Positions 56,022 through 64,000 of a stretch of 64,000 nucleotides of DNA are shown one piece after another. The stretch comes from Hephaestia mangrovi. Its GTDB lineage: Bacteria; Pseudomonadota; Alphaproteobacteria; Sphingomonadales; Sphingomonadaceae. The stretch's first letter is position 1, and each line of letters starts with the position of its first letter. The position numbers were made by a program, and so were the translations under genes. Location of the stretch: contig NZ_JAINVU010000002.1 in the NCBI RefSeq assembly GCF_019880555.1, positions 558,001 to 622,000 on the forward strand. Reading direction: 5' to 3'. Under the pieces are notes generated by a model. It searched no databases. It was given only the letters and a program-made list of their open reading frames with translations, and was not told the origin of the DNA.

Positions 56022-57019
56022 CCGCCGGTAACGCTCATATGACGTTCGACCGCCGGCGCGGCGCCAGAAACGATCTGAAAATCGTGTCGCGCGGGCTTTG
56101 CCGCCATCGCGGCATCTATTGCATCGTCCACCGCGTCCAAGCCGCCACGACGAAGCGCCTCCTTCAGGTCGACGCGATCGCCATGCCCGAGGCACATGTA
56201 GAGTTTGCCCTCGGTGGTCAGTCGTACGCGGTTACACCCGTCACAGAAATTGGCGGTGAGCGGCGAAATCAGCCCGAGCCGGGTCTGGCTGCCCTCGACA
56301 CGCCAATAGCGGGCAGGGCCGCCTGTCGTACGATCGATCTCGCGAATGAGGTCGAAGCGCCCGCGCAACGCTTCGAAGGCTTCGGTGAGCGGCAGAAAAC
56401 GCTCGGCGCGATCCTCGTCGATCGCGCCGAGCGGCATCGTCTCGATCAGCGTCAGATCGAAACCATGATCGACGCACCACAGCAACATCGGCGCGATTTC
56501 ACGATCGTTGAGACCCTTGAGCGCCACCATGTTGATCTTGACGGCGAGCCCCGCATCGCGTGCCGCGAAGATGCCGTCGATCACGCGGGAGACATCGCCA
56601 TGCCGCGTAATGTGGCGGAAAGTTTCCGGATCACGACTGTCGAGGCTGACGTTGATCCGCTTGATCCCCGCCGCAGCCAAGGTCGACGCATGCTCGCTCA
56701 GACGATTGGCATTGGTCGTCATCGTCAATTCGTCGAGACCGTGGCCGAAGTGGCGTCCCAACCGCGTCGCAAGCTCGCCGATCCCGCGCCGCACGAGTGG
56801 TTCCCCGCCGGTCAGCCGGATTTTGCGCACCCCGCGCGCAACGAAGCGATCGGCGATCGCCGCAATTTCCTCGAGCGTCAGCACTTTGTCGCGCGGCAGG
56901 AAGCTCATGTGCTCCGCCATGCAATAACGACAACGCAGATCGCAGCGATCCGTCACCGATATGCGCAGATAGCTGATTCTGCGGCCGTGCTGATCGATCA
57001 AGGCTGAGGCGGGGGCCAT
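56018..57019 (-). CDS. moaA: GTP 3',8-cyclase (molybdenum cofactor step 1)
   Basis: A radical SAM enzyme of 333 residues that turns GTP into 3',8-cH2GTP. The N-terminal cluster motif CDLRCRYC, the middle IRLTGGEPLVRRG and INVSLDSRD, and the C-terminal second cluster CDGCNRVRLT with a later CLG are complete. The ATG at 57019 is followed by the family segment DQHGRRISYLRIS. Co-translated with nadK; divergent from the EAL gene. Confidence 0.96.
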   Translation of the reverse strand: MAPASALIDQHGRRISYLRISVTDRCDLRCRYCMAEHMSFLPRDKVLTLEEIAAIADRFVARGVRKIRLTGGEPLVRRGIGELATRLGRHFGHGLDELTMTTNANRLSEHASTLAAAGIKRINVSLDSRDPETFRHITRHGDVSRVIDGIFAARDAGLAVKINMVALKGLNDREIAPMLLWCVDHGFDLTLIETMPLGAIDEDRAERFLPLTEAFEALRGRFDLIREIDRTTGGPARYWRVEGSQTRLGLISPLTANFCDGCNRVRLTTEGKLYMCLGHGDRVDLKEALRRGGLDAVDDAIDAAMAAKPARHDFQIVSGAAPAVERHMSVTGG

Positions 57020-57094
57020 GACTTGGGAGCTAGGCTTTCGTCGACTGGCAAACAAGCCCGTTTGCGGATTGGCCTTGCCGCGATAGGACGGAGT

Positions 57095-58837
57095 GTGGAA
57101 CGTGCCCTCGTGCCGTTCCGAAGTGGCGGAGGGGGTTTGAGCGACTTTGAGATCCGATCGGCGGGCACGGCGGCGCCGCTTTTCTTGTTGTCTCCGACGG
57201 CGGCGGAGGGGCTTGCTGCATTGGCAGCCGCAGGGGGCTGGCGTGTGGTCCTCGCGGATGGGCCGGAAGACGCCGAGCGCCGCTTCCTGGCCAGTGGCGC
57301 CGGCGTTGCCCTCGTCGATATTCGCTCGGGGGTTGAAGCGGGCCTTGCCGCCGTGCGGGCGATCAGCGAAGCGGTTGAAACGACCGGTGCCGGATTGCTG
57401 GCCCTGCTGGACCGCAATGACAGCGCCTCGCTCGGTCGCTTGTTCGACGCCGGCGCGACCCATTTCCTGCTCACGCCAACCAATCCCGCAGATGTGCTGC
57501 AAGCGCTGCGCTATGCCACGCGCCATGCCGCCCGGATCGGTGCGATCCGTGATTTGCCGGCGCCCCCGGCTACGGGGCCCGGCGCCCTGTCTTCCGCGGG
57601 TGCGCGCCGTTGGCTCGATCGCGCTCTTGCGGGGCAGGGGGGGCGGATCACGGTCTTGCTGATCGCGCTTACCCGGTTCGACCTCGTCAACGCGAGCTAT
57701 GGCCGCGCCGCCGGTGACGCGGTGCTGACCATGGCGCTCGAACGGATTGAACATGTGACGGCGGAACTCCTCGGCAGCCGCGCGATCGTCGCGAGGATGA
57801 GTGGCGCGGAATTCCTGGTTGCCGCACGCGATCCCGATGCGCGGGCCGATCTCGCGGCCGAACGCCTAGCGGCCGAACTGGCCCGCACCTACCCGGTGGC
57901 GGACACGCCGATTGTCATCGCTGCACGGATCGGCATTGCGGGCGCCGAGCACGACGATCAGGCCGGCAGCCTGCTGCGCCGCGCGAGCGAGGCCCTTGCC
58001 GAAGCCAAGGCTTCGGATGGCGCCGTGATCCGCCGTGCCGGAAGCGACGGGATCGAAACCATGCCGATCGAGAAACTGGCGATCGACCTTCGCCACGCCC
58101 TCGATCGCGACGAGATCGACGTGCTGTTCCAGCCGCAGGTGATGATCGCCACCGGGGCTATCGTCGGCGTCGAGGCGCTTGCGCGCTGGGAACACGGTCG
58201 GCTCGGCGCGCTGGGGGCGGAAACGCTGTTTGCCGCGGCCGAACGCGCCGACTTGGCGATCGCGCTGTCCGATCGAATCCAGCAAAAGGCGTTGGCCATT
58301 GCCGCGTCCTGGCCGGCCGCGCTCCGAGCGTTGCGCCTGTCGATCAATCTTACCGCAGCCGATATCGCTCGGCCGGGTTTTGCCGACCTGTTTCTCGACC
58401 GCATTGATACCGGTGGCTTCCCGCGCTCGCGATTGACGGTGGAGATCACCGAATCCGGCCTGATCGACGATCTCGGCGCCGCTGCGGCATTGTTCGCGAT
58501 GTTGCGGGGCGCGGGGTGTCGCGTCGCCATCGACGATTTCGGGACCGGCTATTCGAGCCTTGCCTACCTGAAGGCCTTACCGCTCGATTATCTGAAGATC
58601 GACAAGCATCTGGCGCAGGATATTGCAGGAACGCCGCGCGATCGCGTGGTGGTGCGCGGCGTGATCGAAATGGCGCGCTCATTGGGGCTTGGCGTGATCG
58701 CCGAAGGGGTCGAGACGCCCGAGCAGCTCGATCTCCTCGCCAAGGAGGGGTGCAATTATTACCAGGGATTCCTGTGCGCCGAGGCGCTGTCGAGCGAGGC
58801 GCTGGCGGCGTTGGTCGAGAGAGGACAAGGGCGATGA
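57095..58837 (+). CDS. Cyclic-di-GMP phosphodiesterase with degenerate GGDEF
   Basis: A protein of about 580 residues. N-terminal region (about 1-130) resembles a receiver-like or PAS-like fold with FLLSPTAAEGLAALAAAG; the GGDEF domain (about 170-310) has SGAEF instead of GGDEF and so should not make c-di-GMP; the EAL domain (about 330-570) keeps all catalytic motifs (GVEALARWEH, INLTAAD, IDDFGTGYSSL, DYLKIDK, AEGVET). So it should degrade c-di-GMP. The start is uncertain: TTG 57023, GTG 57095 (used; AGGA upstream) or TTG 57140 (GGAGG upstream). Its stop overlaps the next gene. Confidence 0.88.
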   Translation: MERALVPFRSGGGGLSDFEIRSAGTAAPLFLLSPTAAEGLAALAAAGGWRVVLADGPEDAERRFLASGAGVALVDIRSGVEAGLAAVRAISEAVETTGAGLLALLDRNDSASLGRLFDAGATHFLLTPTNPADVLQALRYATRHAARIGAIRDLPAPPATGPGALSSAGARRWLDRALAGQGGRITVLLIALTRFDLVNASYGRAAGDAVLTMALERIEHVTAELLGSRAIVARMSGAEFLVAARDPDARADLAAERLAAELARTYPVADTPIVIAARIGIAGAEHDDQAGSLLRRASEALAEAKASDGAVIRRAGSDGIETMPIEKLAIDLRHALDRDEIDVLFQPQVMIATGAIVGVEALARWEHGRLGALGAETLFAAAERADLAIALSDRIQQKALAIAASWPAALRALRLSINLTAADIARPGFADLFLDRIDTGGFPRSRLTVEITESGLIDDLGAAAALFAMLRGAGCRVAIDDFGTGYSSLAYLKALPLDYLKIDKHLAQDIAGTPRDRVVVRGVIEMARSLGLGVIAEGVETPEQLDLLAKEGCNYYQGFLCAEALSSEALAALVERGQGR

Positions 58838-59283
58838 GAGCAATCGGTTTGGCGGCGGCCGCGATCGTGTTTTCCACACCGGTGGCAGCCCCGACACCGG
58901 CGGAGCATGCGCAGCAGGCGGTGATGGCGGCGATGACGGACAGCGCAGCAGGGTGGAATGCGGGCGACCTCGATCGCTTCATGGCAGTCTACGCCGATGC
59001 GCCGACGACGACCTATGTCACCGGCAACGGCCTCGCCCATGGCAAAGCCGACATCGCATCGCACTATCGCGATTATTTCGGCGGGGCCAAGGATGCTGAG
59101 CGCGGCACCCTGTCGTTCCAGATGCTCGATTTCCGGCTGCTCGATGCGACCCACGCACTGCTTATCGCGCGCTACACGGTGTCGCCGGCCGGTACGCGAA
59201 CGAAAGCGTGGACCGGGCCGACGAGCCTGGTGTTTGTAAAGGGCGCGGCTGGCTGGAAAATCATCGCCGACCATAGTTCCTGA
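58834..59283 (+). CDS. Secreted SnoaL/NTF2-like protein
   Basis: A 149-residue protein with a Sec signal (MRAIGLAAAAIVFSTPVAAP) and an NTF2-fold SnoaL/DUF4440 domain: GWNAGDLDRFMAVYADAP, YVTGNGLAHGKADI, LLDATHALLIARYTV and a closing VFVKGAAGWKIIADHSS. Catalytic role unknown. Its ATG overlaps the EAL gene's stop as ATGA, so it is translated together with a c-di-GMP enzyme. Ends three bases from the convergent mfd stop. Confidence 0.83.
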   Translation: MRAIGLAAAAIVFSTPVAAPTPAEHAQQAVMAAMTDSAAGWNAGDLDRFMAVYADAPTTTYVTGNGLAHGKADIASHYRDYFGGAKDAERGTLSFQMLDFRLLDATHALLIARYTVSPAGTRTKAWTGPTSLVFVKGAAGWKIIADHSS

Positions 59284-59286
59284 CAC

Positions 59287-62200
59287 CTACGCCATCGCCT
59301 TGGCCAGCCCTTTCGATAGCTGCAGCGCGCCGTTGAGGCGGCTCCTGGGATCATTCCACGCCCGGGTGATGACGAGCTTGCTGTCTGGGCGCAGCTTGGC
59401 GACGCCATCGAGACGCGCGACATAAGCGAGCAGGCCATCGACATTGGGCGGCTTGTCGTCATGAAATGACACCAGGGCGCCGCGCGGCCCCAATTCGATC
59501 TTCGCGACGCATGCCTTCTTGGCGTTAAGCTTGATTTCCATCAGCCGGATCAAATTCTCGGTCGGCTCGGGCAACTTGCCGAACCGGTCGATCAACTCGG
59601 CGGCGAAGGCCTCGATACCGGCCTTGTCGTCGACCTCATTGAGGCGGCGGTAAAGCCCCATGCGGAGATCGAGATCGGGCACATAGTCGTCGGGAATGAG
59701 GATCGGCGCATCGACGGTGATCTGCGGCGAGAAGTCGCGCGGGCGTTGCAGCGCGCCGCCAGCCTTGGCCTCGAGGATCGCCTCTTCCAGCATCGACTGG
59801 TAGAGTTCGTAGCCGACTTCCTTGATATGCCCGGATTGCTCGTCGCCAAGCAGATTCCCGGCGCCGCGTATGTCCAGATCGTGGCTGGCGAGCTGGAAGC
59901 CTGCACCAAGACTGTCGAGATCGCTCAGCACCTTGAGCCGCTTTTCGGCGGTATCGGTCATGATGCGGTCGGGTGGCGTCGTCAGATAGGCGTAGGCGCG
60001 CGTCTTAGCGCGGCCGACGCGACCGCGAAGCTGATAAAGCTGCGCCATGCCGAAGCGATCGGCGCGGTTGATGATCATCGTGTTGGCGCTCGGAATATCG
60101 AGGCCGCTCTCCACGATCGTGGTTGAAACGAGAACCTCGTAGCGCTTGTCGTAGAAGGCGCTCATGCGCTCCTCAACCTCGCTCGGCGCCATCTGACCGT
60201 GGGCGATGACGTAGCGCACCTCGGGCACTTCCTCGCGCAGGAATTCCTCGATGTCGGGAAGGTCGGCGATGCGCGGCGTGACGATGAAGCTCTGCCCGCC
60301 GCGATAATGTTCGCGCAACAGCGCCTCGCGGATCACTACCGGATCCCACGGCATCACGTAAGTGCGCACGGCAAGGCGGTCGACCGGCGGCGTCTGGATC
60401 ACCGACAGTTCGCGCAAGCCCGACATCGCCATCTGCAGCGTGCGCGGGATCGGCGTCGCGGTGAGCGTGAGGACGTGGACGTCGTTCTTCAGCGCCTTCA
60501 GCCGCTCCTTGTGGGTGACGCCGAACCGCTGTTCCTCATCGACGATAACCAAGCCAAGCCGCTTGAACTCGACCGACTTGGCGAGCACCGCATGCGTGCC
60601 GACGACGATATCGATCGTCCCGTCCGCCAGGCCCTCTCGCGTCGATTTCGCATGGTTGGCGGAAACCAGGCGGGATAACGCACCGATTCTTATCGGAAAG
60701 CCTTCAAAGCGCGCGGTAAAGTTCTGGAAATGTTGACGCGCGAGCAGCGTCGTCGGACACACCACCGCTACCTGCATCCCGGCCATCGCCGCGACGAAGG
60801 CGGCGCGCAAAGCCACCTCGGTCTTGCCGAAGCCGACGTCACCGACGATCAACCGATCCATCGGCTTGCCCGCCGCGAGATCGTCAAGCGCGTCGCCGAT
60901 CGCGCGTTCCTGGTCATCGGTTTCGGCGAAGGGGAAGCGATCGACGAACGCGGCATAACCCTGTGAATCGGGCTCGGCGACCTCGCCCTGGCGCAGGGCA
61001 CGCTCAGCGGCGACGGCGATCAGCTCGCCGGCGATCTCGCGGATGCGCTCCTTCATGCGGCTCTTGCGGCGCTGCCACGCCTCGCCGCCGAGCTTGTCGA
61101 GGGACGCTCCGTCCTCGCTCGACCCGTAGCGGCTCAGAACCTCGAGATTTTCGACCGGCACATAGAGTTTGTCGCCGCCGGCGTAGCTCAGCGCGACGCA
61201 ATCGTGCGGTGCTTGGCCAACCGGGATCGAGGTCAATCCGTCATAGCGGCCGATGCCATGATCGACGTGGACGACGAGGTCGCCCGGCGTAAGCGACGCG
61301 AGCTCGGCCAAAAAGGCGTCGGCCGACTTGCGACGTTTGGCACGGCGGACGAGCCGGTCGCCGAGCATGTCCTGTTCGGTCAACAACGCGACGTCCGGCG
61401 TGGTGAAGCCGTGATCGAGCGGCAGGACGATCAGCGCGACGTGCGTTTGCGCGGCGCCGAGCGCGTGCTGCCAGTCGTCGGTCTGGCGCCCGTGCGGCAA
61501 GCCATGATCGGCAAGTAGCCCGGCGAGCCGCTCACGCGCTCCAACCGAATAGCTGGCCAGAACCACCTTCTTGTCTTGCCGCCGCAGCCGCTCGACATGC
61601 TTGACGACAGCTTCGTAGATATTGGCACCGCTCGCGCGCTCGGGCGCAAAATCGCGCGCGCCGTCAACGCCGAAATCGAGAACGGTGGCGCTCTCTGGCT
61701 CATGAAACGGGGTGGCGAGGTGCGCTCTGGCAGCCTTGTCTCGCTCGGACATTTCCTCGGGAGTCAGGTAGAGCGCAGCGGCCGGCAGCGGACGGTAACT
61801 GCCAGGGTCGTTCGATTGCGCGCGGACCCGGTTGGCGTGATAGTCGGCAATGGCTTCGAACCGCGCCTCGTCGGCGCCGGGGACGCCGGCGTCGCGGACG
61901 ATCACGGTGTCGGCATCGAGATGGTCGAACAGCGTCGCCAGCTTTTCCTCGAACAGCGGCAGCCAATGCTCCATGCCGGCGAGACGACGGCCGTCGGAGA
62001 TCGCCTGGTAGAGTGGATCGCCGGTAGCGGTCGCCCCGAACGTCTCGCGATAACGGCTGCGGAAACGCTTGATCGAATCGGCATCGAGCAGTGCTTCGGA
62101 AGCAGGGAGCAGCGTAAAACTGTCGACGCGACCGGTGGTGCGTTGGTCGGCGGGATCGAAGGTACGCACGCTCTCGATCTCGTCGCCGAAGAAATCGAGC

Positions 62201-62742
62201 CGGAGCGCCTGTTCCTCGCCGCTCGGGAACAGATCGACGAGGCCGCCGCGGACCGCGAATTCGCCCGAATCGGCAACGGTCTCGACGCGGTGATAGCCAT
62301 TGGCCTGGAGCAATTCGGCGAGCGTGTCGCGCCCGATTCGCTCGCCGGGCGCGAGACGCGCGACGAGCTGGCGGATGCGGAACGGAGTGAGCGTGCGCTG
62401 TGTGACAGCGTTGGCGGTCGTCACCATCAACTGCGGCGCTTTCGCCGGCTGTTGCAATTTGTGCAGCGCGGCCAGCCGCTCGGCCATCACGCGGAGCGTC
62501 GGCGAGGCGCGATCGTAAGGCAGACAGTCCCAGGCCGGGTAGCTGAACACGTCAAGCTCTGGCGCGAAATAGGCGGCTGTCGCGGCAACCGCGCGCATCT
62601 CGGCCTCGTCCGCGGCAACGAAGACGGCGCGTTTGTCCGCCGCACGCGCCAGATCGGCGAGCAGCCAAGGCAGGAATCCCGCTGGGACGCCCGAGAGCGT
62701 CAGCGGCTCCTTTGCCGAGAGGATTTTAGAGAGATCGGGCAT
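59287..62742 (-). CDS. mfd: Transcription-repair coupling factor
   Basis: An 1151-residue translocase that removes stalled RNA polymerase and recruits UvrA. Order: UvrB-like N-terminal domains (about 1-330), RNA-polymerase interaction domain (about 460-540, with VVHVDHGIGRYDGL), RecG-like helicase domain with Walker A GDVGFGKTEVALRAAF, DEEQRFGV, TATPIPRTLQM, and QLRGRVGR, then the TRCF C-terminal domain. The true ATG is 62742; the frame extends upstream through a repeat. It is the longest gene after dnaE. Confidence 0.96.
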   Translation of the reverse strand: MPDLSKILSAKEPLTLSGVPAGFLPWLLADLARAADKRAVFVAADEAEMRAVAATAAYFAPELDVFSYPAWDCLPYDRASPTLRVMAERLAALHKLQQPAKAPQLMVTTANAVTQRTLTPFRIRQLVARLAPGERIGRDTLAELLQANGYHRVETVADSGEFAVRGGLVDLFPSGEEQALRLDFFGDEIESVRTFDPADQRTTGRVDSFTLLPASEALLDADSIKRFRSRYRETFGATATGDPLYQAISDGRRLAGMEHWLPLFEEKLATLFDHLDADTVIVRDAGVPGADEARFEAIADYHANRVRAQSNDPGSYRPLPAAALYLTPEEMSERDKAARAHLATPFHEPESATVLDFGVDGARDFAPERASGANIYEAVVKHVERLRRQDKKVVLASYSVGARERLAGLLADHGLPHGRQTDDWQHALGAAQTHVALIVLPLDHGFTTPDVALLTEQDMLGDRLVRRAKRRKSADAFLAELASLTPGDLVVHVDHGIGRYDGLTSIPVGQAPHDCVALSYAGGDKLYVPVENLEVLSRYGSSEDGASLDKLGGEAWQRRKSRMKERIREIAGELIAVAAERALRQGEVAEPDSQGYAAFVDRFPFAETDDQERAIGDALDDLAAGKPMDRLIVGDVGFGKTEVALRAAFVAAMAGMQVAVVCPTTLLARQHFQNFTARFEGFPIRIGALSRLVSANHAKSTREGLADGTIDIVVGTHAVLAKSVEFKRLGLVIVDEEQRFGVTHKERLKALKNDVHVLTLTATPIPRTLQMAMSGLRELSVIQTPPVDRLAVRTYVMPWDPVVIREALLREHYRGGQSFIVTPRIADLPDIEEFLREEVPEVRYVIAHGQMAPSEVEERMSAFYDKRYEVLVSTTIVESGLDIPSANTMIINRADRFGMAQLYQLRGRVGRAKTRAYAYLTTPPDRIMTDTAEKRLKVLSDLDSLGAGFQLASHDLDIRGAGNLLGDEQSGHIKEVGYELYQSMLEEAILEAKAGGALQRPRDFSPQITVDAPILIPDDYVPDLDLRMGLYRRLNEVDDKAGIEAFAAELIDRFGKLPEPTENLIRLMEIKLNAKKACVAKIELGPRGALVSFHDDKPPNVDGLLAYVARLDGVAKLRPDSKLVITRAWNDPRSRLNGALQLSKGLAKAMA

Positions 62743-62764
62743 GGGGTCGTGAGAAAATCCGGTC

Positions 62765-62834
62765 GTGCTGAGCTTGTCGAAGCACCGCACTTTTCGTGGT
62801 GGGAAGATAGAACGGCCCTTCGACAAGCTCAGGG
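62765..62834. repeat. REP-like inverted pair between mfd and sdhE
   Basis: Two palindromic units in opposite orientation: GTGCTGAGCTTGTCGAAGCAC (62765-62785) and CCCTTCGACAAGCTCAGGG (62816-62834). Their cores, GAGCTTGTCGA and TCGACAAGCTC, are reverse complements, with 30 bases between. They can form one large hairpin or two small ones. This CTTCGACAAGCTCAGG type is widespread in sphingomonad and xanthomonad chromosomes. Confidence 0.8.
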
Positions 62835-62843
62835 CGAACGGGG

Positions 62844-63110
62844 CTATTCAGCGACGGGCACGTATCCCAGTGCCTTCAACTGCGTCATCATCGGCCCCTC
62901 CCAACGCGCAGGGACGGCGATCGACCCGATCGCCCAGCCCATGATGTCGACGTCCTGCTCTTCCAGCAGTGTCTCGAACCAGTCGACTTCCTGATCCGAC
63001 CAGTTCGCCGAATGCGTGTCGAAAAAGCCGCCGATTAGCAGATCGGCCTCCTTCGTGCCGCGGTGCCAGGCGCGAAAGCGCAGGCGTTTCATTCGGGTTT
63101 GTCGATCCAT
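62844..63110 (-). CDS. sdhE: FAD assembly factor SdhE
   Basis: An 88-residue DUF339 protein that helps attach FAD to succinate dehydrogenase. The RGTKEAD motif (RGxxE) that binds the flavoprotein, and the downstream LLEEQDVDIMGW segment, are intact. The ATG at 63110 fits; the frame runs on into a spacer. It sits between two repeat pairs and upstream of mfd, with recG on the opposite strand. Confidence 0.94.
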   Translation of the reverse strand: MDRQTRMKRLRFRAWHRGTKEADLLIGGFFDTHSANWSDQEVDWFETLLEEQDVDIMGWAIGSIAVPARWEGPMMTQLKALGYVPVAE

Positions 63111-63181
63111 GCTTTCGTCCCATAGGCAATCGGCCGGCAGCCGTTCGACGGCAGTCGGCACCGAATCAACGCCCGCTCGCC

Positions 63182-63255
63182 CCGCGCTTGTCGAAGGGCC
63201 GTCCTTTCCGTTACGTCGAGGCAGAAGAAGGACGGGGCTTCGACAAGCTCAGCCC
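63182..63255. repeat. Second REP-like inverted pair between sdhE and recG
   Basis: The left unit holds GCGCTTGTCGAAGGGC and the right unit GGGCTTCGACAAGCTCAGCCC (63235-63255), again reverse complements at the core GCTTGTCGAAG. The spacer also has GTCCTT and AAGGAC in inverted orientation. It is the same family as the pair 350 bases away, and fills the divergent sdhE-recG gap. Confidence 0.75.
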
Positions 63256-63285
63256 GAACGGGTGTGGAGTAGAACCCAGATAGTC

Positions 63286-64000
63286 ATGCGCCCCGAAATC
63301 CTCAATCCGCTGTTCGCCGAGATCACCGCGCTCAAGGGCATCGGTCCGCAATTGGCCAAGCCGCTCGAACGCCTGGGCATTGCGCGGGTCGTCGACGCCG
63401 CGTTCCATTTGCCGACCGGTTTCATCGATCGCGTGCCCCGAGACGAGTTGATGCAGGCCGATGTCGGCCGCACCATCGCGATCACGCTGACGCCGGTCGA
63501 CTATCGCACCAGCGCCGGCCGTGGCCCGACGCGCGTGCGCGCCATCGATGCTCACGGCAATTACGTCAGCCTGGTCTATTTCGGCGGCTCGACCGGCTGG
63601 GTGAAGAAGCTGCTGCCGTTGAATGAGCCCCGCCGCATTTCCGGTCGGCTGGAACAATATGGCCAGGACCTGCAAATCGTTCATCCCGATTATGTCCTTG
63701 CCCCCGAAGAGGCCGCCGATCAGCCCGAGCGCGAGGCGATCTATCCGTTGTCCGAAGGCCTTACCGCACGCCGCATGGGGCAGCTCGCTGCGCAAGCGAT
63801 AGAACGCGCTCCCGATCTTCCCGAATGGATCGAGCCGGGCCTCAGGGCGCGCCACCAATGGCCACATTGGCGCGAAGCGCTCGCCCGTATCCATGCCGAT
63901 CCGGCTGACGCCATCGCCCGGACGCGGCTCGCTTATGATGAAGTGTTCGCCAACCAGCTCGCACTGATGCTTGTCCGGGCCGCCTCGCGTGGCCGTCGCG
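63286..64000 (+). CDS. recG: ATP-dependent DNA helicase RecG, 5' fragment
   Basis: The first 238 residues of RecG, the helicase that rewinds stalled forks and processes Holliday junctions. The visible part is the N-terminal wedge region: LKGIGPQLAKPLERLGI, VVDAAFHLPTGFIDR, VDYRTSAGRG, the OB-fold strand NYVSLVYFGG, and the start of the connecting helices with IYPLSEGLTARRMGQL. The helicase motifs lie beyond the right edge. The ATG at 63286 is the family start. Confidence 0.94.
   Translation, partial: MRPEILNPLFAEITALKGIGPQLAKPLERLGIARVVDAAFHLPTGFIDRVPRDELMQADVGRTIAITLTPVDYRTSAGRGPTRVRAIDAHGNYVSLVYFGGSTGWVKKLLPLNEPRRISGRLEQYGQDLQIVHPDYVLAPEEAADQPEREAIYPLSEGLTARRMGQLAAQAIERAPDLPEWIEPGLRARHQWPHWREALARIHADPADAIARTRLAYDEVFANQLALMLVRAASRGRR

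Overview
The window looks like the chromosome of a GC-rich alphaproteobacterium, most likely Sphingomonas or a close relative. The grounds are a complete Entner-Doudoroff gene set in one operon (zwf-pgl-edd-glk-eda), the alphaproteobacterial ChvI-ChvG-HprK-EIIA-HPr regulatory operon with a short HprK, a short-form ArgC, a DnaE whose PHP metal site is degenerate, tightly packed genes joined by 4-bp ATGA overlaps, and short palindromic repeats of a kind common in this group. It is mostly core chromosome. I see no prophage, insertion sequence or CRISPR array.

Layout. 1-1.1 kb: the 3' end of mltG, then an AT-rich orphan membrane protein. 1.2-8.4 kb (minus): a marR regulator, an SH3-only protein, argC and the Entner-Doudoroff operon. 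8.6-10.7 kb (plus): secG and pyrG. 10.7-12.6 kb: a divergent tetR / FAD-monooxygenase pair with a perfect operator. 12.7-14.4 kb: a possibly frameshifted secreted protein, an hsp20 with a sigma-32 type promoter and a strong terminator, and a gene-free stretch holding a second terminator. 14.4-17.4 kb (plus): lolC, lolD, a GNAT acetyltransferase and a glutathione peroxidase. 17.5-24.8 kb: HdeD-like protein, dnaE, acyl-CoA synthetase, a radical SAM protein and a VOC protein. 24.8-27.9 kb (minus): a UDG-like protein, a lytic transglycosylase and moaB. 28-38.2 kb (plus): ETF-ubiquinone oxidoreductase, a TPR protein, ispE, enoyl-CoA hydratase, an N-formylglutamate amidohydrolase, ilvD, a lipoprotein, nnrD/E and an RNA methyltransferase. 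38.2-39.9 kb (minus): fmt-truA. 39.9-42.7 kb (plus): recR, def, rmuC.

42.8-49.3 kb (minus): a META lipoprotein, then the signalling operon chvI-chvG-hprK-rapZ-EIIA-ptsH-rRNA methylase, then a methyltransferase. 49.4-51.8 kb (plus): comF, grxC, a nitrilase-family amidase, DUF1178 and tRNA-Arg(CCT). 51.8-52.8 kb: dinB (minus). 53-55.1 kb (plus): a 35-residue membrane peptide and btaA-btaB for betaine-lipid synthesis. 55.1-57 kb (minus): tRNA-Asn, nadK, moaA. 57-59.3 kb (plus): an EAL phosphodiesterase with a dead GGDEF domain, coupled to a secreted SnoaL-like protein. 59.3-64 kb: mfd and sdhE (minus) and the start of recG (plus), with sdhE bracketed by two palindromic-repeat pairs.

The best leads are: the hsp20 control region (sigma-32 promoter, a 5' UTR able to hide its Shine-Dalgarno, and an upstream terminator that implies a small RNA); the btaAB betaine-lipid operon with a weak Pho-box-like repeat; the EAL protein coupled to a secreted NTF2-fold protein; the AT-rich orphan at the left end; and a 76-bp hairpin repeat between recR and def. 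I did not find a clearly new multi-gene defence or mobile system.
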